The notes beneath the pieces are model-generated. The model was given only the letters and a program-made list of their open reading frames with translations. It had not been told where the DNA came from and ran no database searches. The position numbers and the translations under genes are program-made. A stretch of DNA of 64,000 bases from Erysipelotrichaceae bacterium 66202529 (GTDB lineage Bacteria; Bacillota_I; Bacilli_A; Erysipelotrichales; Erysipelotrichaceae), in the NCBI GenBank assembly GCA_017161075.1, contig CP046174.1, forward strand, positions 2,418,001 through 2,482,000, given 5' to 3'. Of this stretch, positions 26,552 through 33,809 are shown one piece after another (position 1 is the stretch's first letter; every line of letters begins with the position of its first letter).

Positions 26552-27421
26552 TCATATTTGCTTTTCCAGCAGGAAGATGCTCTGTCCGCAATCCAGCAAG
26601 AAGCCGGCACGCAGCAGGTTTTCCCGAATCGCAAAATTATGAACATCAATATCCCCAATCAGCTTATGTATATTATGACGCCATGCCATATCCATCGCTT
26701 TTTTCAGCAGAACTGTCCCATACTGCCTGCCCTGTACATCCGGATGAACACCGATATATCCGATACCGCCTACTTCATCCAGCAATCTGGTAACGCTGAT
26801 AAAGCCTGCCGCCTTTCCCGCAATCAGCAGCACCTGAAACAGTATATCACTTTCTGCATCCTCCAGCAGCTCCTCTGCCTGCTGCTCCACTGCCGGATAC
26901 AGCCCCAGCGATTTCTGCTCTCTTTGCAGATTGGCGTCCAGCGTTGTCGCACTCGCTTTTGCCATCAGCTCCAGCAAGTCCCTGTGCGCAAGCTGCTTTG
27001 CCGGTATAAAGCGATATGCTTGTGCTTGTTCCCTTGTTTTTACGGTATAGCTCTCCCGTTTAAATTCCAATGGAAACCATCGTTTTAAAGCATGATAGAC
27101 AAGTGCATGATGCTGCTTATCGGTATACAGATCCACTCTCCACTCCCTGCTGCGATCCAGACGATCGACAATATCCTCCACAAAGGCATCCGCTTCCTTT
27201 TGCGACATCGCCTCCAGTGTAAGATAGGCGATATAAGATCTTTCGGTATCAATAACAGCTCTGGCTATCACCTGTTCATCATGAAGCATCACATAGCACT
27301 GCTTCAATGACAGCATCTGATTTTTTAAATCTCTTTGCAGTGAGCGGTTTTGTTCCTCGCTGCTGGCAGCCATGGAGCACATGGAGGCTGCATACTTCTC
27401 TTTACAAATTTCTGTTTTCAT
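26552..27421 (-). CDS. GNAT-family N-acetyltransferase, two-domain
   Basis: A 289-residue protein. The C-terminal half (about 155-289) is a GNAT fold with GFISVTRLLDEVGGIGYIGV followed by HPDVQGRQYGTVLLKKAM, the acetyl-CoA pyrophosphate loop (Q/R-x-x-G-x-G/A; here QGRQYG), and DVHNFAIRENLLRAGF at the end. The N-terminal half (VMLHDEQVIARAVIDTERSY) looks like a diverged second GNAT-like domain. The substrate cannot be told. AAAGGA precedes the ATG at 27421. A short hairpin/ORF/terminator unit lies immediately upstream and may control it. Confidence 0.85.
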   Translation of the reverse strand: MKTEICKEKYAASMCSMAASSEEQNRSLQRDLKNQMLSLKQCYVMLHDEQVIARAVIDTERSYIAYLTLEAMSQKEADAFVEDIVDRLDRSREWRVDLYTDKQHHALVYHALKRWFPLEFKRESYTVKTREQAQAYRFIPAKQLAHRDLLELMAKASATTLDANLQREQKSLGLYPAVEQQAEELLEDAESDILFQVLLIAGKAAGFISVTRLLDEVGGIGYIGVHPDVQGRQYGTVLLKKAMDMAWRHNIHKLIGDIDVHNFAIRENLLRAGFLLDCGQSIFLLEKQI

Positions 27422-27473
27422 GTTGTTTCGTCCTTTCCTTATATTGCTACTGTAAATCTGTGTTATCGGGAAA

Positions 27474-27497
27474 GAAAAAGGCATCCCAAGGGATGCC
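27474..27497 (-). terminator. Intrinsic terminator in the leader of the GNAT gene
   Basis: Minus-strand GGCATCCC and GGGATGCC pair over at least six bases (loop CCTTGG or tighter), followed by TTTTTC. It lies 11 bases past the 19-codon ORF and 52 bases before the GNAT start. Confidence 0.8.
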
Positions 27498-27508
27498 CAG
27501 AACATGCA

Positions 27509-27568
27509 CTAGTTATAAACCAGGCAGTCTGTATCCTTCCTCAGTACGTAATTTTGAACTGTTTTCAT
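27509..27568 (-). CDS. Possible 19-residue leader peptide
   Basis: ATG at 27568 opens a frame MKTVQNYVLRKDTDCLVYN ending in TAG at 27509. AGGTGG sits a few bases upstream. The start of the peptide (QNYVLR) resembles the beginning of PqqD-like proteins, but it is far too short. A folded element precedes it and a terminator follows. It could be a leader peptide, a tiny secreted or modified peptide, or part of a noncoding RNA. Translation is unproven. Confidence 0.4.
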   Translation of the reverse strand: MKTVQNYVLRKDTDCLVYN

Positions 27569-27584
27569 ACAGACCACCTGCCTT

Positions 27585-27605
27585 TCTTATGTTATCGTAT
27601 ACCCT
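27585..27605 (-). promoter_or_regulatory. Hairpin at the 5' end of the GNAT leader
   Basis: Minus-strand TCGTACCC, AAA, GGGTATACGA can fold with one bulged T. Upstream, TTTAAA and TATATT spaced 17 apart (around 27610-27640) could be the promoter. Together with the terminator at 27474 this makes a roughly 130-base RNA unit. Confidence 0.4.
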
Positions 27606-27649
27606 TTGGGTACGACATAAATATACCATATAATTCTCAATTTTTAAAG

Positions 27650-28951
27650 CTATTTTTGAAATTCAACCAGATATTGTTGATTGATTGATAAGGTATGCTC
27701 ATCCAGCGGATATGCAAAGAGTATGCCTGCACCATCCAGCCTTGCACTATCCAGATGTACCCAGCGCTTTTGAGAAGCTACGTAAATATCCAAAGTATCG
27801 GAGGTATTGCTTTCGCTGATATAGAAGCCGTTATACGGCTGAAGACTCATATCCTTTGCCTGTACATGTTCAGGCAGTGCCACCGTGCTCCTTTTCCTGT
27901 TCGCTACATCCAGCAGCTCCACTTTTGTATCTGTTATACGGTATAAAAGACTGCCTGTAAAAGGTGTAGCACAGGAATATTCCCGATATGTTGTCCAGGT
28001 ATCCATTCGATAGTCATAAACAAGTGGATAACTATCAAATACAGCTTCCTCAACCGCATAGCTTTGCGTTGTCAGGATGCGGCTGTCACCAGCCATAAAC
28101 AATTCATTACCAAGCAGATATCCAGGCAGCCTTTCTGCATCCATGTACCGCCGTTGGTTCGTATCGGTATCCAGCAGTACCCATTGGCATTCCTGCTTAT
28201 CCTTTGCCCATCCCTGCTGTAATGCATAGGTACGATACAGCAGAAAACGCCCGGATGCACTGTTATGCACATCATACGCATAGGCATGCACCCGTTCAGC
28301 ATGCACGGCAGATGAATAGGACAAATCTCCAATGGACTGTACTTCCTCCGTTTTCAAATCCACCAGATATGCATTTCGGAAATTCTCCTCGTCATATTCA
28401 ATCACCAGCTTACCGTTTTTCAGTACCTTGACAGATGGACTCGGCATTCCATCCGCTTCCCTGCCCTGCAGATAGAGCGGCAGCACCTGCTGATCAAGAA
28501 CGACATAAAACAGCTTGACAGAAACACTCCCTGCCTCTGTCTTTAGACGCAGAGCTTTGCTTTTCCGCGGCAGCTCCCTGGCAATTATGCGTCCCTTTTC
28601 ATATATTGTAAATGTATCTGTTTGATAAACCTGTTCCTCCTTCTGCTTCACATAATACCGATAGTCTGCATCCAGATATGTGATGTCCCCGAGGTTTTGA
28701 ACACGTATGGGATCTTCCTGTACCTGCACCTGTTCACCATTTGAAAATAAGGAGGTCAGCCAGTCACGCACGGTATCACTGCATGCAGCTGCCGTCGCAA
28801 AAGAGAGCATTGCAAATAGCAGCAGGGCAGCCAGCTTCCACACGAGCGCAGCTTTTTTTCGTTTACTGACCTTTGTCTCCTGCAGCAGTTGCTTAATCCA
28901 AGCATCCGGACAATGGATATCGTCGAAGCCTCTGAATTTTTTATTCTCCAT
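27650..28951 (-). CDS. Membrane-anchored probable anti-sigma factor
   Basis: A 433-residue protein encoded directly after an ECF sigma gene, overlapping it by 11 bases. The N-terminal 35 residues are cytoplasmic (KKFRGFDDIHCPDAWIKQLL) and should hold the sigma-binding part. One membrane segment follows (about 38-58, LAALLLFAMLSFATAAAC). The large outer domain (60-433) is rich in beta strands and may be a propeller-like sensor (repeated Y-D-TW type segments). No zinc HxxxCxxC motif is seen. The assignment rests mainly on gene context. GGAGGTG fixes the start at 28951. Confidence 0.72.
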   Translation of the reverse strand: MENKKFRGFDDIHCPDAWIKQLLQETKVSKRKKAALVWKLAALLLFAMLSFATAAACSDTVRDWLTSLFSNGEQVQVQEDPIRVQNLGDITYLDADYRYYVKQKEEQVYQTDTFTIYEKGRIIARELPRKSKALRLKTEAGSVSVKLFYVVLDQQVLPLYLQGREADGMPSPSVKVLKNGKLVIEYDEENFRNAYLVDLKTEEVQSIGDLSYSSAVHAERVHAYAYDVHNSASGRFLLYRTYALQQGWAKDKQECQWVLLDTDTNQRRYMDAERLPGYLLGNELFMAGDSRILTTQSYAVEEAVFDSYPLVYDYRMDTWTTYREYSCATPFTGSLLYRITDTKVELLDVANRKRSTVALPEHVQAKDMSLQPYNGFYISESNTSDTLDIYVASQKRWVHLDSARLDGAGILFAYPLDEHTLSINQQYLVEFQK

Positions 28952-29426
28952 ACTGTTCACCTCCCAGCAGCTGGCGAAGCTCTTCCCTGCCGCGTCTCAT
29001 CCAGGACTTCACCGTGTTTTCCCGCACCTTCATACATACACTGATTTCCCGTATGGAAAAGCCTTCATAATAATACAGATACAGCGCATTGCGATGGTTT
29101 GCGGGAAGCTCCATCAGCTCGTACAGCTCGTTTCGTTCCACAGGATTCTCCACCTGGCAAAATGCTTCATCCAGACGTGTCCGATGCCGTCTCCAGAATT
29201 TTCGCTGTTCATCAATGCAGGTATGTATCGTGGTCTGAATCAGCCACGCCTTGATATGCTGTGCATCCCGAAATTCCATCTTCTGCGTGTACAGCTTTAA
29301 AAAGACATTCTGAAAAATATCCTGTGCATCCTGTCTATTGCCCATGCGCAGCAGCGCAAGCCGTGTGACGGTATCCGCATAGGTACACATTACATCTTCA
29401 AATGTCATATCCGCATACATTCTCAT
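28941..29426 (-). CDS. ECF-type RNA polymerase sigma factor
   Basis: A 161-residue group 4 sigma factor. Region 2 spans about residues 10-75 (NRQDAQDIFQNVFLKLYTQK and HIKAWLIQTTIHTCIDEQRK). Region 4 spans about 105-155 (LPANHRNALYLYYYEGFSIR, then ISVCMKVRENTVKSWMRRGR), the DNA-contacting helix-turn-helix. No region 1 or 3 is present, as usual for the group. The next gene is a membrane protein that probably holds it inactive. A promoter with ECF features lies in front, implying autoregulation. The inducing signal is not visible. Confidence 0.93.
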   Translation of the reverse strand: MRMYADMTFEDVMCTYADTVTRLALLRMGNRQDAQDIFQNVFLKLYTQKMEFRDAQHIKAWLIQTTIHTCIDEQRKFWRRHRTRLDEAFCQVENPVERNELYELMELPANHRNALYLYYYEGFSIREISVCMKVRENTVKSWMRRGREELRQLLGGEQYGE

Positions 29427-29454
29427 GACGCTATCCCCTCTCCTCTTCTATTAT

Positions 29455-29483
29455 AAACACGTTTCAGCTGATCAAAAGGTTGC
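29455..29483 (-). promoter_or_regulatory. ECF-type promoter, probably autoregulatory
   Basis: On the minus strand GCAACC (29483-29478) followed by TTTT, 16 bases in total, then CGTGTT (29461-29456). This resembles the AAC/CGT pattern of Firmicutes ECF promoters. An overlapping TATAAT suggests a housekeeping promoter may share the site. Confidence 0.6.
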
Positions 29484-29494
29484 ACAAAAAGAAA

Positions 29495-29518
29495 AATAAC
29501 GATATTTTAATCGTTATT
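29495..29518 (-). terminator. Intrinsic terminator of the dehydrogenase gene, spanning its stop codon
   Basis: Minus-strand AATAACGAT, short loop, ATCGTTATT, then TTTTTCTTTTT. The dehydrogenase stop codon TAA (29516-29514) is inside the first arm. Confidence 0.82.
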
Positions 29519-30494
29519 GTATCAGCCATGGATTTTCTTCCCCATGCATAAACAGGTAACAGCTTCTCATGGAATTTGTCACCATATCCCGATAGGAATC
29601 ATCGGTAAGAAATGCCAGATGCGGCGTTAAAAGCACATTGGGAAAGGAATTTAAAACTGCCATGTCCCGCTGTTTAAGTATCTTTCCCTTTCGGCGGTTG
29701 TAATAGATCCCGGTTTCCCCTTCCACGACATCCAGCGCAGCAGCCCCTATCGTTCCGGCTTCGATTGCGTCAATCAGCGCCTTGTTGTCAATCAATCCTC
29801 CTCTTGCTGTATTCACAAGAATGACCCCCTCCTTCATCATAGAAAAGGCGTCCGCATTTATAAGGTGTTGGGTGTCCTCATTCAGGGGTACATGGAGTGT
29901 GATGATATCGCTGTTTTGATACAGCGTCTGCAGATCCACATAGGTTACATATGCTTCCATCTCTTTCTTGGGATGTGCATTATAGGCGATGATCTTGCAG
30001 CCAAAGCCTGCGATATGACGAATCAGTGTTTGCCCGATAGCTCCGGTTCCAATAACCCCCAGCGTTTTCCCCTTCAGGTTACTGCCTAGCACCGCATCGA
30101 AGGAATAATCCTGGCTTACAGCACTCTGCAGCACCAGCTTCATTTTACGAAGCGCCATCAGGATCAGCATGATTGTATAATCAGCCACACTTTCACTGGC
30201 ATAGGTTGCATTCCCGACATGGATGCCGATGTTCCTTGCGTATTCCAAATCGATATGATCGTAGCCGATGGTGCGGGTAGATAAAAAGCGCACGCCTACC
30301 TCCTGCAGCTTCTGCAGCAAAGCGGCATCGATCGGTGTTGATAAGACACTGATACATTCACAGCCCTGGCACAGCTGCGCGTTTTCCAGAGTCGGACGCT
30401 GCGCACACGTCTCAATGTCCAGCTCCATCGCTTTCGCGCAGGCATCAAAATATGCCGCTTCTTCCGGCCGGTATCCATATACAAATACTTTCAT
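29514..30494 (-). CDS. D-isomer 2-hydroxyacid dehydrogenase (D-lactate dehydrogenase/VanH-like)
   Basis: A 326-residue NAD-dependent dehydrogenase. The Rossmann motif is GKTLGVIGTGAIGQTLIRHI. Catalytic residues lie in VNTARGGLID (Arg), DVVEGETG (Glu) and LLTPHLAFLT (His). The segment STRTIGYDHIDLEYARNIGI and the EGETGIYYNRR insertion are typical of D-lactate dehydrogenases and VanH, which reduce pyruvate to D-lactate. No VanA-like ligase or VanX is nearby, so a fermentative D-lactate role is likelier than resistance. It stands alone between two terminators. Confidence 0.9.
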   Translation of the reverse strand: MKVFVYGYRPEEAAYFDACAKAMELDIETCAQRPTLENAQLCQGCECISVLSTPIDAALLQKLQEVGVRFLSTRTIGYDHIDLEYARNIGIHVGNATYASESVADYTIMLILMALRKMKLVLQSAVSQDYSFDAVLGSNLKGKTLGVIGTGAIGQTLIRHIAGFGCKIIAYNAHPKKEMEAYVTYVDLQTLYQNSDIITLHVPLNEDTQHLINADAFSMMKEGVILVNTARGGLIDNKALIDAIEAGTIGAAALDVVEGETGIYYNRRKGKILKQRDMAVLNSFPNVLLTPHLAFLTDDSYRDMVTNSMRSCYLFMHGEENPWLIQ

Positions 30495-30510
30495 AAGCCT
30501 CCTCCTTCTT

Positions 30511-30540
30511 TAATAAAAACAAGGCAGTGTATGCCTTGTT
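30511..30540 (-). terminator. Intrinsic terminator of ffh, overlapping its stop codon
   Basis: Minus-strand AACAAGGCA, loop, TGCCTTGTT, then TTTATT. The first arm begins at the last base of the ffh stop codon TAA (30542-30540). Confidence 0.85.
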
Positions 30541-31955
30541 TAGAATTTTCTTCCGCGCTTGCCGCCCTGACGCATCGCTTTATTCATATTGCGCATGTTT
30601 TTCATGGCCCCCATAGCTCCCATACCGCCCATGTTCGGCATTTTACCGGATTTTGTCATGGAGCCCATCTGCTTCATAACCTGCTTCATTTTTTCGTATT
30701 CATTCAACAGACGGTTCACATCTGCGACTGTAGTCCCGCTTCCCTTGGCAATACGGTTTTTTCTGGATGCACGTAAGATATTCGGATTCTCACGTTCCTC
30801 CATCGTCATACTCTGAATGATTGCCGTACTTTTTTTCATTTTATTTCCGGCTTTGGCTTCATCAATCTGTCCGGCCAGCTGGTTCATACCCGGAATCAGC
30901 TTCATCATGCCGCCCAGAGAGCCCATCTTTTCCAGCTGCTGAAACTGCACCAGCATATCCGTCAGCGTAAACTGTCCGCTCATCATACGGTTTGCGGATT
31001 TTGTGCTTGCTTCTATATCCATTTTTTCCTGTGCCTGCTCTACCAGGGACATGATATCCCCCATACCCAGGATACGATCAGCCATACGATCCGGATGGAA
31101 CACATCCAGATCATCGATTTTTTCACCGAGACCGACAAATTTTACCGGTACCTGTGTAATAGAACGCACAGAAAGAATACCACCGCCGCGGGAATCGCCG
31201 TCCAGCTTGGTCAGAACAAGACCAGTGACATCCAGCTGCTCATGGAAGCTGCTTGCGACATTGACGATATCCTGTCCGGTCATTGCATCCACGGTCAGCA
31301 GAATATCATCCGGATGAACATAAGCCTTGATATCAGACAGCTCCTGCATCAGCTCTTCATCGATGTGCAGACGCCCGGCCGTATCAAACAGTACCGTATC
31401 ATAGCCGTTTTCCTTGGCATACTCCATTGCCTGCTTTGCCGTTTCCAGCGCCTTTGTTTCAACACCGAGAGAAAAAACCTCAACACCGATGCTCTCTCCC
31501 AGCGTTTTCAGCTGTTCGATAGCAGCCGGACGAATGACGTCACAGGCAACCAGCAGCGGCTTGCGATTCTGCTTCTTTTTCATCACATTGGCGATTTTTG
31601 CGGATGCCGTTGTTTTACCGGTACCCTGTAGACCCACCATCATGACGGTTGTTATTCCGTTGCTCTTATAGTTTACCGGGGCATCCTCGCTTCCCAGTAA
31701 TGCCACGATTTCATCATGTACAATTTTAACGACCATCTGTCCGGGATTCAGAGAATTCATAACCTCTGTACCCAGTGCCTGCTCCTTTACACGGGCGATG
31801 AAATCCTTAACGACGCCGTAATTTACATCGGCCTCCAGCAGCGACATACGCACCTCGCGCAGCATGTCGTTCATATTTTTTTCGCTTAACTTTCCCTTCC
31901 CGGTTATATTTTTAAACGCCTTCCCCAGACGTTCGCTTAGTGATTCAAATGCCAT
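30540..31955 (-). CDS. ffh: Signal recognition particle protein Ffh
   Basis: A 471-residue SRP54-type GTPase that, with 4.5S/6S RNA, targets nascent membrane proteins to FtsY. The N domain (1-90) is followed by the G domain with G1 (GLQGTGKTT), G3 (DTAGR) and G4 (TKLDGDSRGG). The methionine-rich M domain (from about 300) carries MERENPNILRASRKNRIAKGSGTT and a Met/Gly-rich tail (MGGMGAMGAMKNMRNMNKAM) ending in basic residues. ylxM is not next to it and no SRP RNA gene is seen in the window. Confidence 0.97.
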   Translation of the reverse strand: MAFESLSERLGKAFKNITGKGKLSEKNMNDMLREVRMSLLEADVNYGVVKDFIARVKEQALGTEVMNSLNPGQMVVKIVHDEIVALLGSEDAPVNYKSNGITTVMMVGLQGTGKTTASAKIANVMKKKQNRKPLLVACDVIRPAAIEQLKTLGESIGVEVFSLGVETKALETAKQAMEYAKENGYDTVLFDTAGRLHIDEELMQELSDIKAYVHPDDILLTVDAMTGQDIVNVASSFHEQLDVTGLVLTKLDGDSRGGGILSVRSITQVPVKFVGLGEKIDDLDVFHPDRMADRILGMGDIMSLVEQAQEKMDIEASTKSANRMMSGQFTLTDMLVQFQQLEKMGSLGGMMKLIPGMNQLAGQIDEAKAGNKMKKSTAIIQSMTMEERENPNILRASRKNRIAKGSGTTVADVNRLLNEYEKMKQVMKQMGSMTKSGKMPNMGGMGAMGAMKNMRNMNKAMRQGGKRGRKF

Positions 31956-31990
31956 ACCTGTTTACCGCCTTTCTCATATTCCTGTACCCC

Positions 31991-32020
31991 ATTATAGCAT
32001 AGCCTAATTGCTTTTGTTAA
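31991..32020 (-). promoter_or_regulatory. Promoter of ffh
   Basis: On the minus strand TTAACA (32020-32015), 18 bases, TATAAT (31996-31991) with TGC in front (extended -10). The -35 lies within the last codons of rlmA. Confidence 0.65.
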
Positions 32021-32810
32021 GCACGTTTTCATCTTTGCGATAGATTTCAATCTGAAACTGTATCTTAGTATGCAGCTTTGTACATGATGCCAGCCGCTTT
32101 GCCGCATCCCTTGGTGTTTTCCAGTAATAAGGCGTCATATGAAACAGAGCCTGAATATCCATCGCATCCTGTATGCATAGATCCGCCTCTACACAGCCGG
32201 TTTCCTCAAGCGTAAAGCCGGCATAGCTTTCCGGCTCACTATGGTTTTCATACGGCTCATCATAGAGCACCTGCTTCAGACCCATAAGATGCTGCGCACC
32301 GGGGCCTACCTTCACAAATCTGCCTCCTGGCTTTAATACCCGTAAAAATTCCTCTGCCTGAAACGGTGCAAACACTGACAGCACCATATCGGCACAGGCA
32401 TCATTAAGCGGCATATGAAATACGCTTGCCACCGCATACACTGCCCCGCTTTTTGCCTTGCAGGCCTCATCTACGGCATGCTTGGATAAATCAAAGCCGA
32501 TGACGTTTGTTGCTTCCTGCTTTAGCCGGTTTGTATAATAGCCTTCCCCACATCCTGCATCCACGATTGTTTTCGGCTGATAGCGCTGAACAATTTGTAC
32601 CAGGGCCTGCTGCAGCGGCTCATAATATCCATGTGTCAGAAAGCGCGTACGTGCTTTCACCATTTCCTTATCATCCCCGCTGCCTGAAGGATGATGCAGA
32701 GCCAGATGAACGTATCCCCGTTTGGAGATATCGTATGAGTGATTATTTTTACAGCGCCAAACGCGCTCTTGTTTGACCAATTCACTTCCACATTTTGGAC
32801 ATAACAGCAT
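32004..32810 (-). CDS. 23S rRNA (guanine) N1-methyltransferase RlmA-type
   Basis: A 268-residue methyltransferase. The N-terminal zinc-binding module CPKCGSELVKQERVWRCKNN (Cys4, Cys7, Cys20, then His24) recognises rRNA in this family. The SAM-binding domain has TIVDAGCGEGYYTNRL (motif I) and LRVLKPGGRFVKVGPG. The family methylates G745 or G748 of 23S rRNA, which lines the exit tunnel; variants affect tylosin susceptibility. Which of the two guanines is used cannot be told. It diverges from the nitroreductase. A TGTGGTATACT extended -10 lies just upstream. Confidence 0.88.
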   Translation of the reverse strand: MLLCPKCGSELVKQERVWRCKNNHSYDISKRGYVHLALHHPSGSGDDKEMVKARTRFLTHGYYEPLQQALVQIVQRYQPKTIVDAGCGEGYYTNRLKQEATNVIGFDLSKHAVDEACKAKSGAVYAVASVFHMPLNDACADMVLSVFAPFQAEEFLRVLKPGGRFVKVGPGAQHLMGLKQVLYDEPYENHSEPESYAGFTLEETGCVEADLCIQDAMDIQALFHMTPYYWKTPRDAAKRLASCTKLHTKIQFQIEIYRKDENVLNKSN

Positions 32811-32922
32811 ATACCTACCTCATTTCCTATCTAAGTATACCACAGCCAAAATAGGAAAAGTTTGCCTAATTGCGGAAATTTCAGGAAAATTGTTGTAGAA
32901 TAAAGACAAAGAGGTGATTGGA

Positions 32923-33459
32923 ATGGAATTTAATGAGGTTGTCACAACAAGAAGAAGCATACGAAGGTATGAAGCAAGGCCGGTTGCACAGGAGGATATC
33001 GAGGCGATGATTCAATGTGCTATGGAGGCTCCTAGCTGGAAAAACTCACAGACAGCACGCTATCATATTATTACATCCAGCGATATGCTGAACAAAATGA
33101 AGACGGAGGGGCTTGCCCCTTTCAATGCAGAGAACTCGAAGGATGCGCCTGTTTTGATTATCACGACATTTGTCAGGGATCGCTCCGGCTACGATAAGGA
33201 CGGCACACCAAGCAATGAGCTGGGAAATTTATGGGGTGCCTACGATCTGGGACTGCATAATGAAAACCTGCTGTTAAAGGCGCGTGATCTCGGCCTGGAT
33301 ACACTTGTGATGGGAATTCGGGATGCAGACGCTATACGCAGTATGCTCCATATACCAGAGCAGGAAATCATCGTTAGTGTTATCAGTGTGGGTTACCGGG
33401 CAATACAGCCTGAAAAGCCAAAGCGTAAAGCTCTGGAGGAAATTGTCACCTATTATTAG
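32923..33459 (+). CDS. Nitroreductase-family FMN oxidoreductase
   Basis: A 178-residue flavoprotein. VVTTRRSIRRYEARPVAQED is the FMN-binding start of the family. APSWKNSQTARYHII and GLGLDT-type segments (KARDLGLDTLVMGIR) and the C-terminal IISVGYRAIQPEKPKRK also fit. Members reduce nitro groups, quinones or flavins with NAD(P)H; the substrate is unknown. GAGGTG seven bases before the ATG at 32923 fixes the start; the GTG at 32914 overlaps that site. It is a single gene with a terminator behind it, divergent from rlmA. Confidence 0.9.
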   Translation: MEFNEVVTTRRSIRRYEARPVAQEDIEAMIQCAMEAPSWKNSQTARYHIITSSDMLNKMKTEGLAPFNAENSKDAPVLIITTFVRDRSGYDKDGTPSNELGNLWGAYDLGLHNENLLLKARDLGLDTLVMGIRDADAIRSMLHIPEQEIIVSVISVGYRAIQPEKPKRKALEEIVTYY

Positions 33460-33473
33460 AATAAAAGAGCTAT

Positions 33474-33517
33474 AAAAAAACGCTCCTGTTTTCCAATCGG
33501 AAGAGGAGCGTTTTTTT
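33474..33517. terminator. Bidirectional terminator between nitroreductase and spore-protein-like gene
   Basis: AAAAAAACGCTCCT (33474-33487) and AGGAGCGTTTTTTT (33504-33517) form a 14-pair stem with A/T runs on both sides. It serves the convergent genes on both strands. Confidence 0.9.
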
Positions 33518-33527
33518 CAGCATATCC

Positions 33528-33761
33528 TTAACGATACTGATTCTGGTTGTTCTGGTTACGCTGATTCTGGTTGTTTCTCTGGGAGTTGCTCTGGTTGTTG
33601 TTGTAGCTGTTTTTGAAATCCTGAGAAGAATGCTCTTTATCGTATTCGCTCTGATGATTTCTTTTTTCAGCCTCAACGTCAGCACCTAATTCAATACCCA
33701 TTTCGTATTGATATAAGTCCTGTTCAACCTGTTTTTCGTTGTACTGTTTTCTTCTTTCCAT
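33528..33761 (-). CDS. Probable small acid-soluble spore-type protein
   Basis: A 77-residue protein. The first half is charged and helical (ERRKQYNEKQVEQDLYQYEM, GIELGADVEAEKRN). The tail is almost wholly Asn/Gln/Arg (NNNQSNSQRNNQNQRNQ). This composition and the IELGADVEAE segment resemble gamma-type SASPs and the GPR-cut motif (TE-F/I-ASE), though the match is partial. GAGGTG fixes the start. A CATACTA box with GTATA 17 bases upstream fits forespore sigma-G. gpr is in the same window. If correct, it is an amino acid store degraded at germination. Without the promoter I would call it only a low-complexity protein. Confidence 0.6.
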   Translation of the reverse strand: MERRKQYNEKQVEQDLYQYEMGIELGADVEAEKRNHQSEYDKEHSSQDFKNSYNNNQSNSQRNNQNQRNQNNQNQYR

Positions 33762-33780
33762 TTTTCTCACCTCACACTGT

Positions 33781-33809
33781 TAGTATGCGTGAGTTTTTCT
33801 AATCTATAC
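33781..33809 (-). promoter_or_regulatory. Candidate sigma-G promoter for the spore-protein-like gene
   Basis: On the minus strand AGTATA, 17 bases, CATACTA, placed about 22 bases before the ATG at 33761. The -10 is identical to that of gpr. Confidence 0.6.

Noticed and set aside
27422..27649. T-box riboswitch upstream of the GNAT gene
   Set aside because: A terminator and leader hairpin are present, but the conserved T-box antiterminator sequence is not seen and the gene is not amino-acid related.
29514..30494. Vancomycin resistance gene (vanH)
   Set aside because: The dehydrogenase resembles VanH, but no VanA/B-type ligase, VanX or VanRS is near; D-lactate dehydrogenases share these motifs.
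33540..33610. Short tandem repeat or CRISPR-like array
   Set aside because: The repeated CTGGTTGTT-type DNA is codon repetition for the Asn/Gln tail of the spore-protein-like gene.
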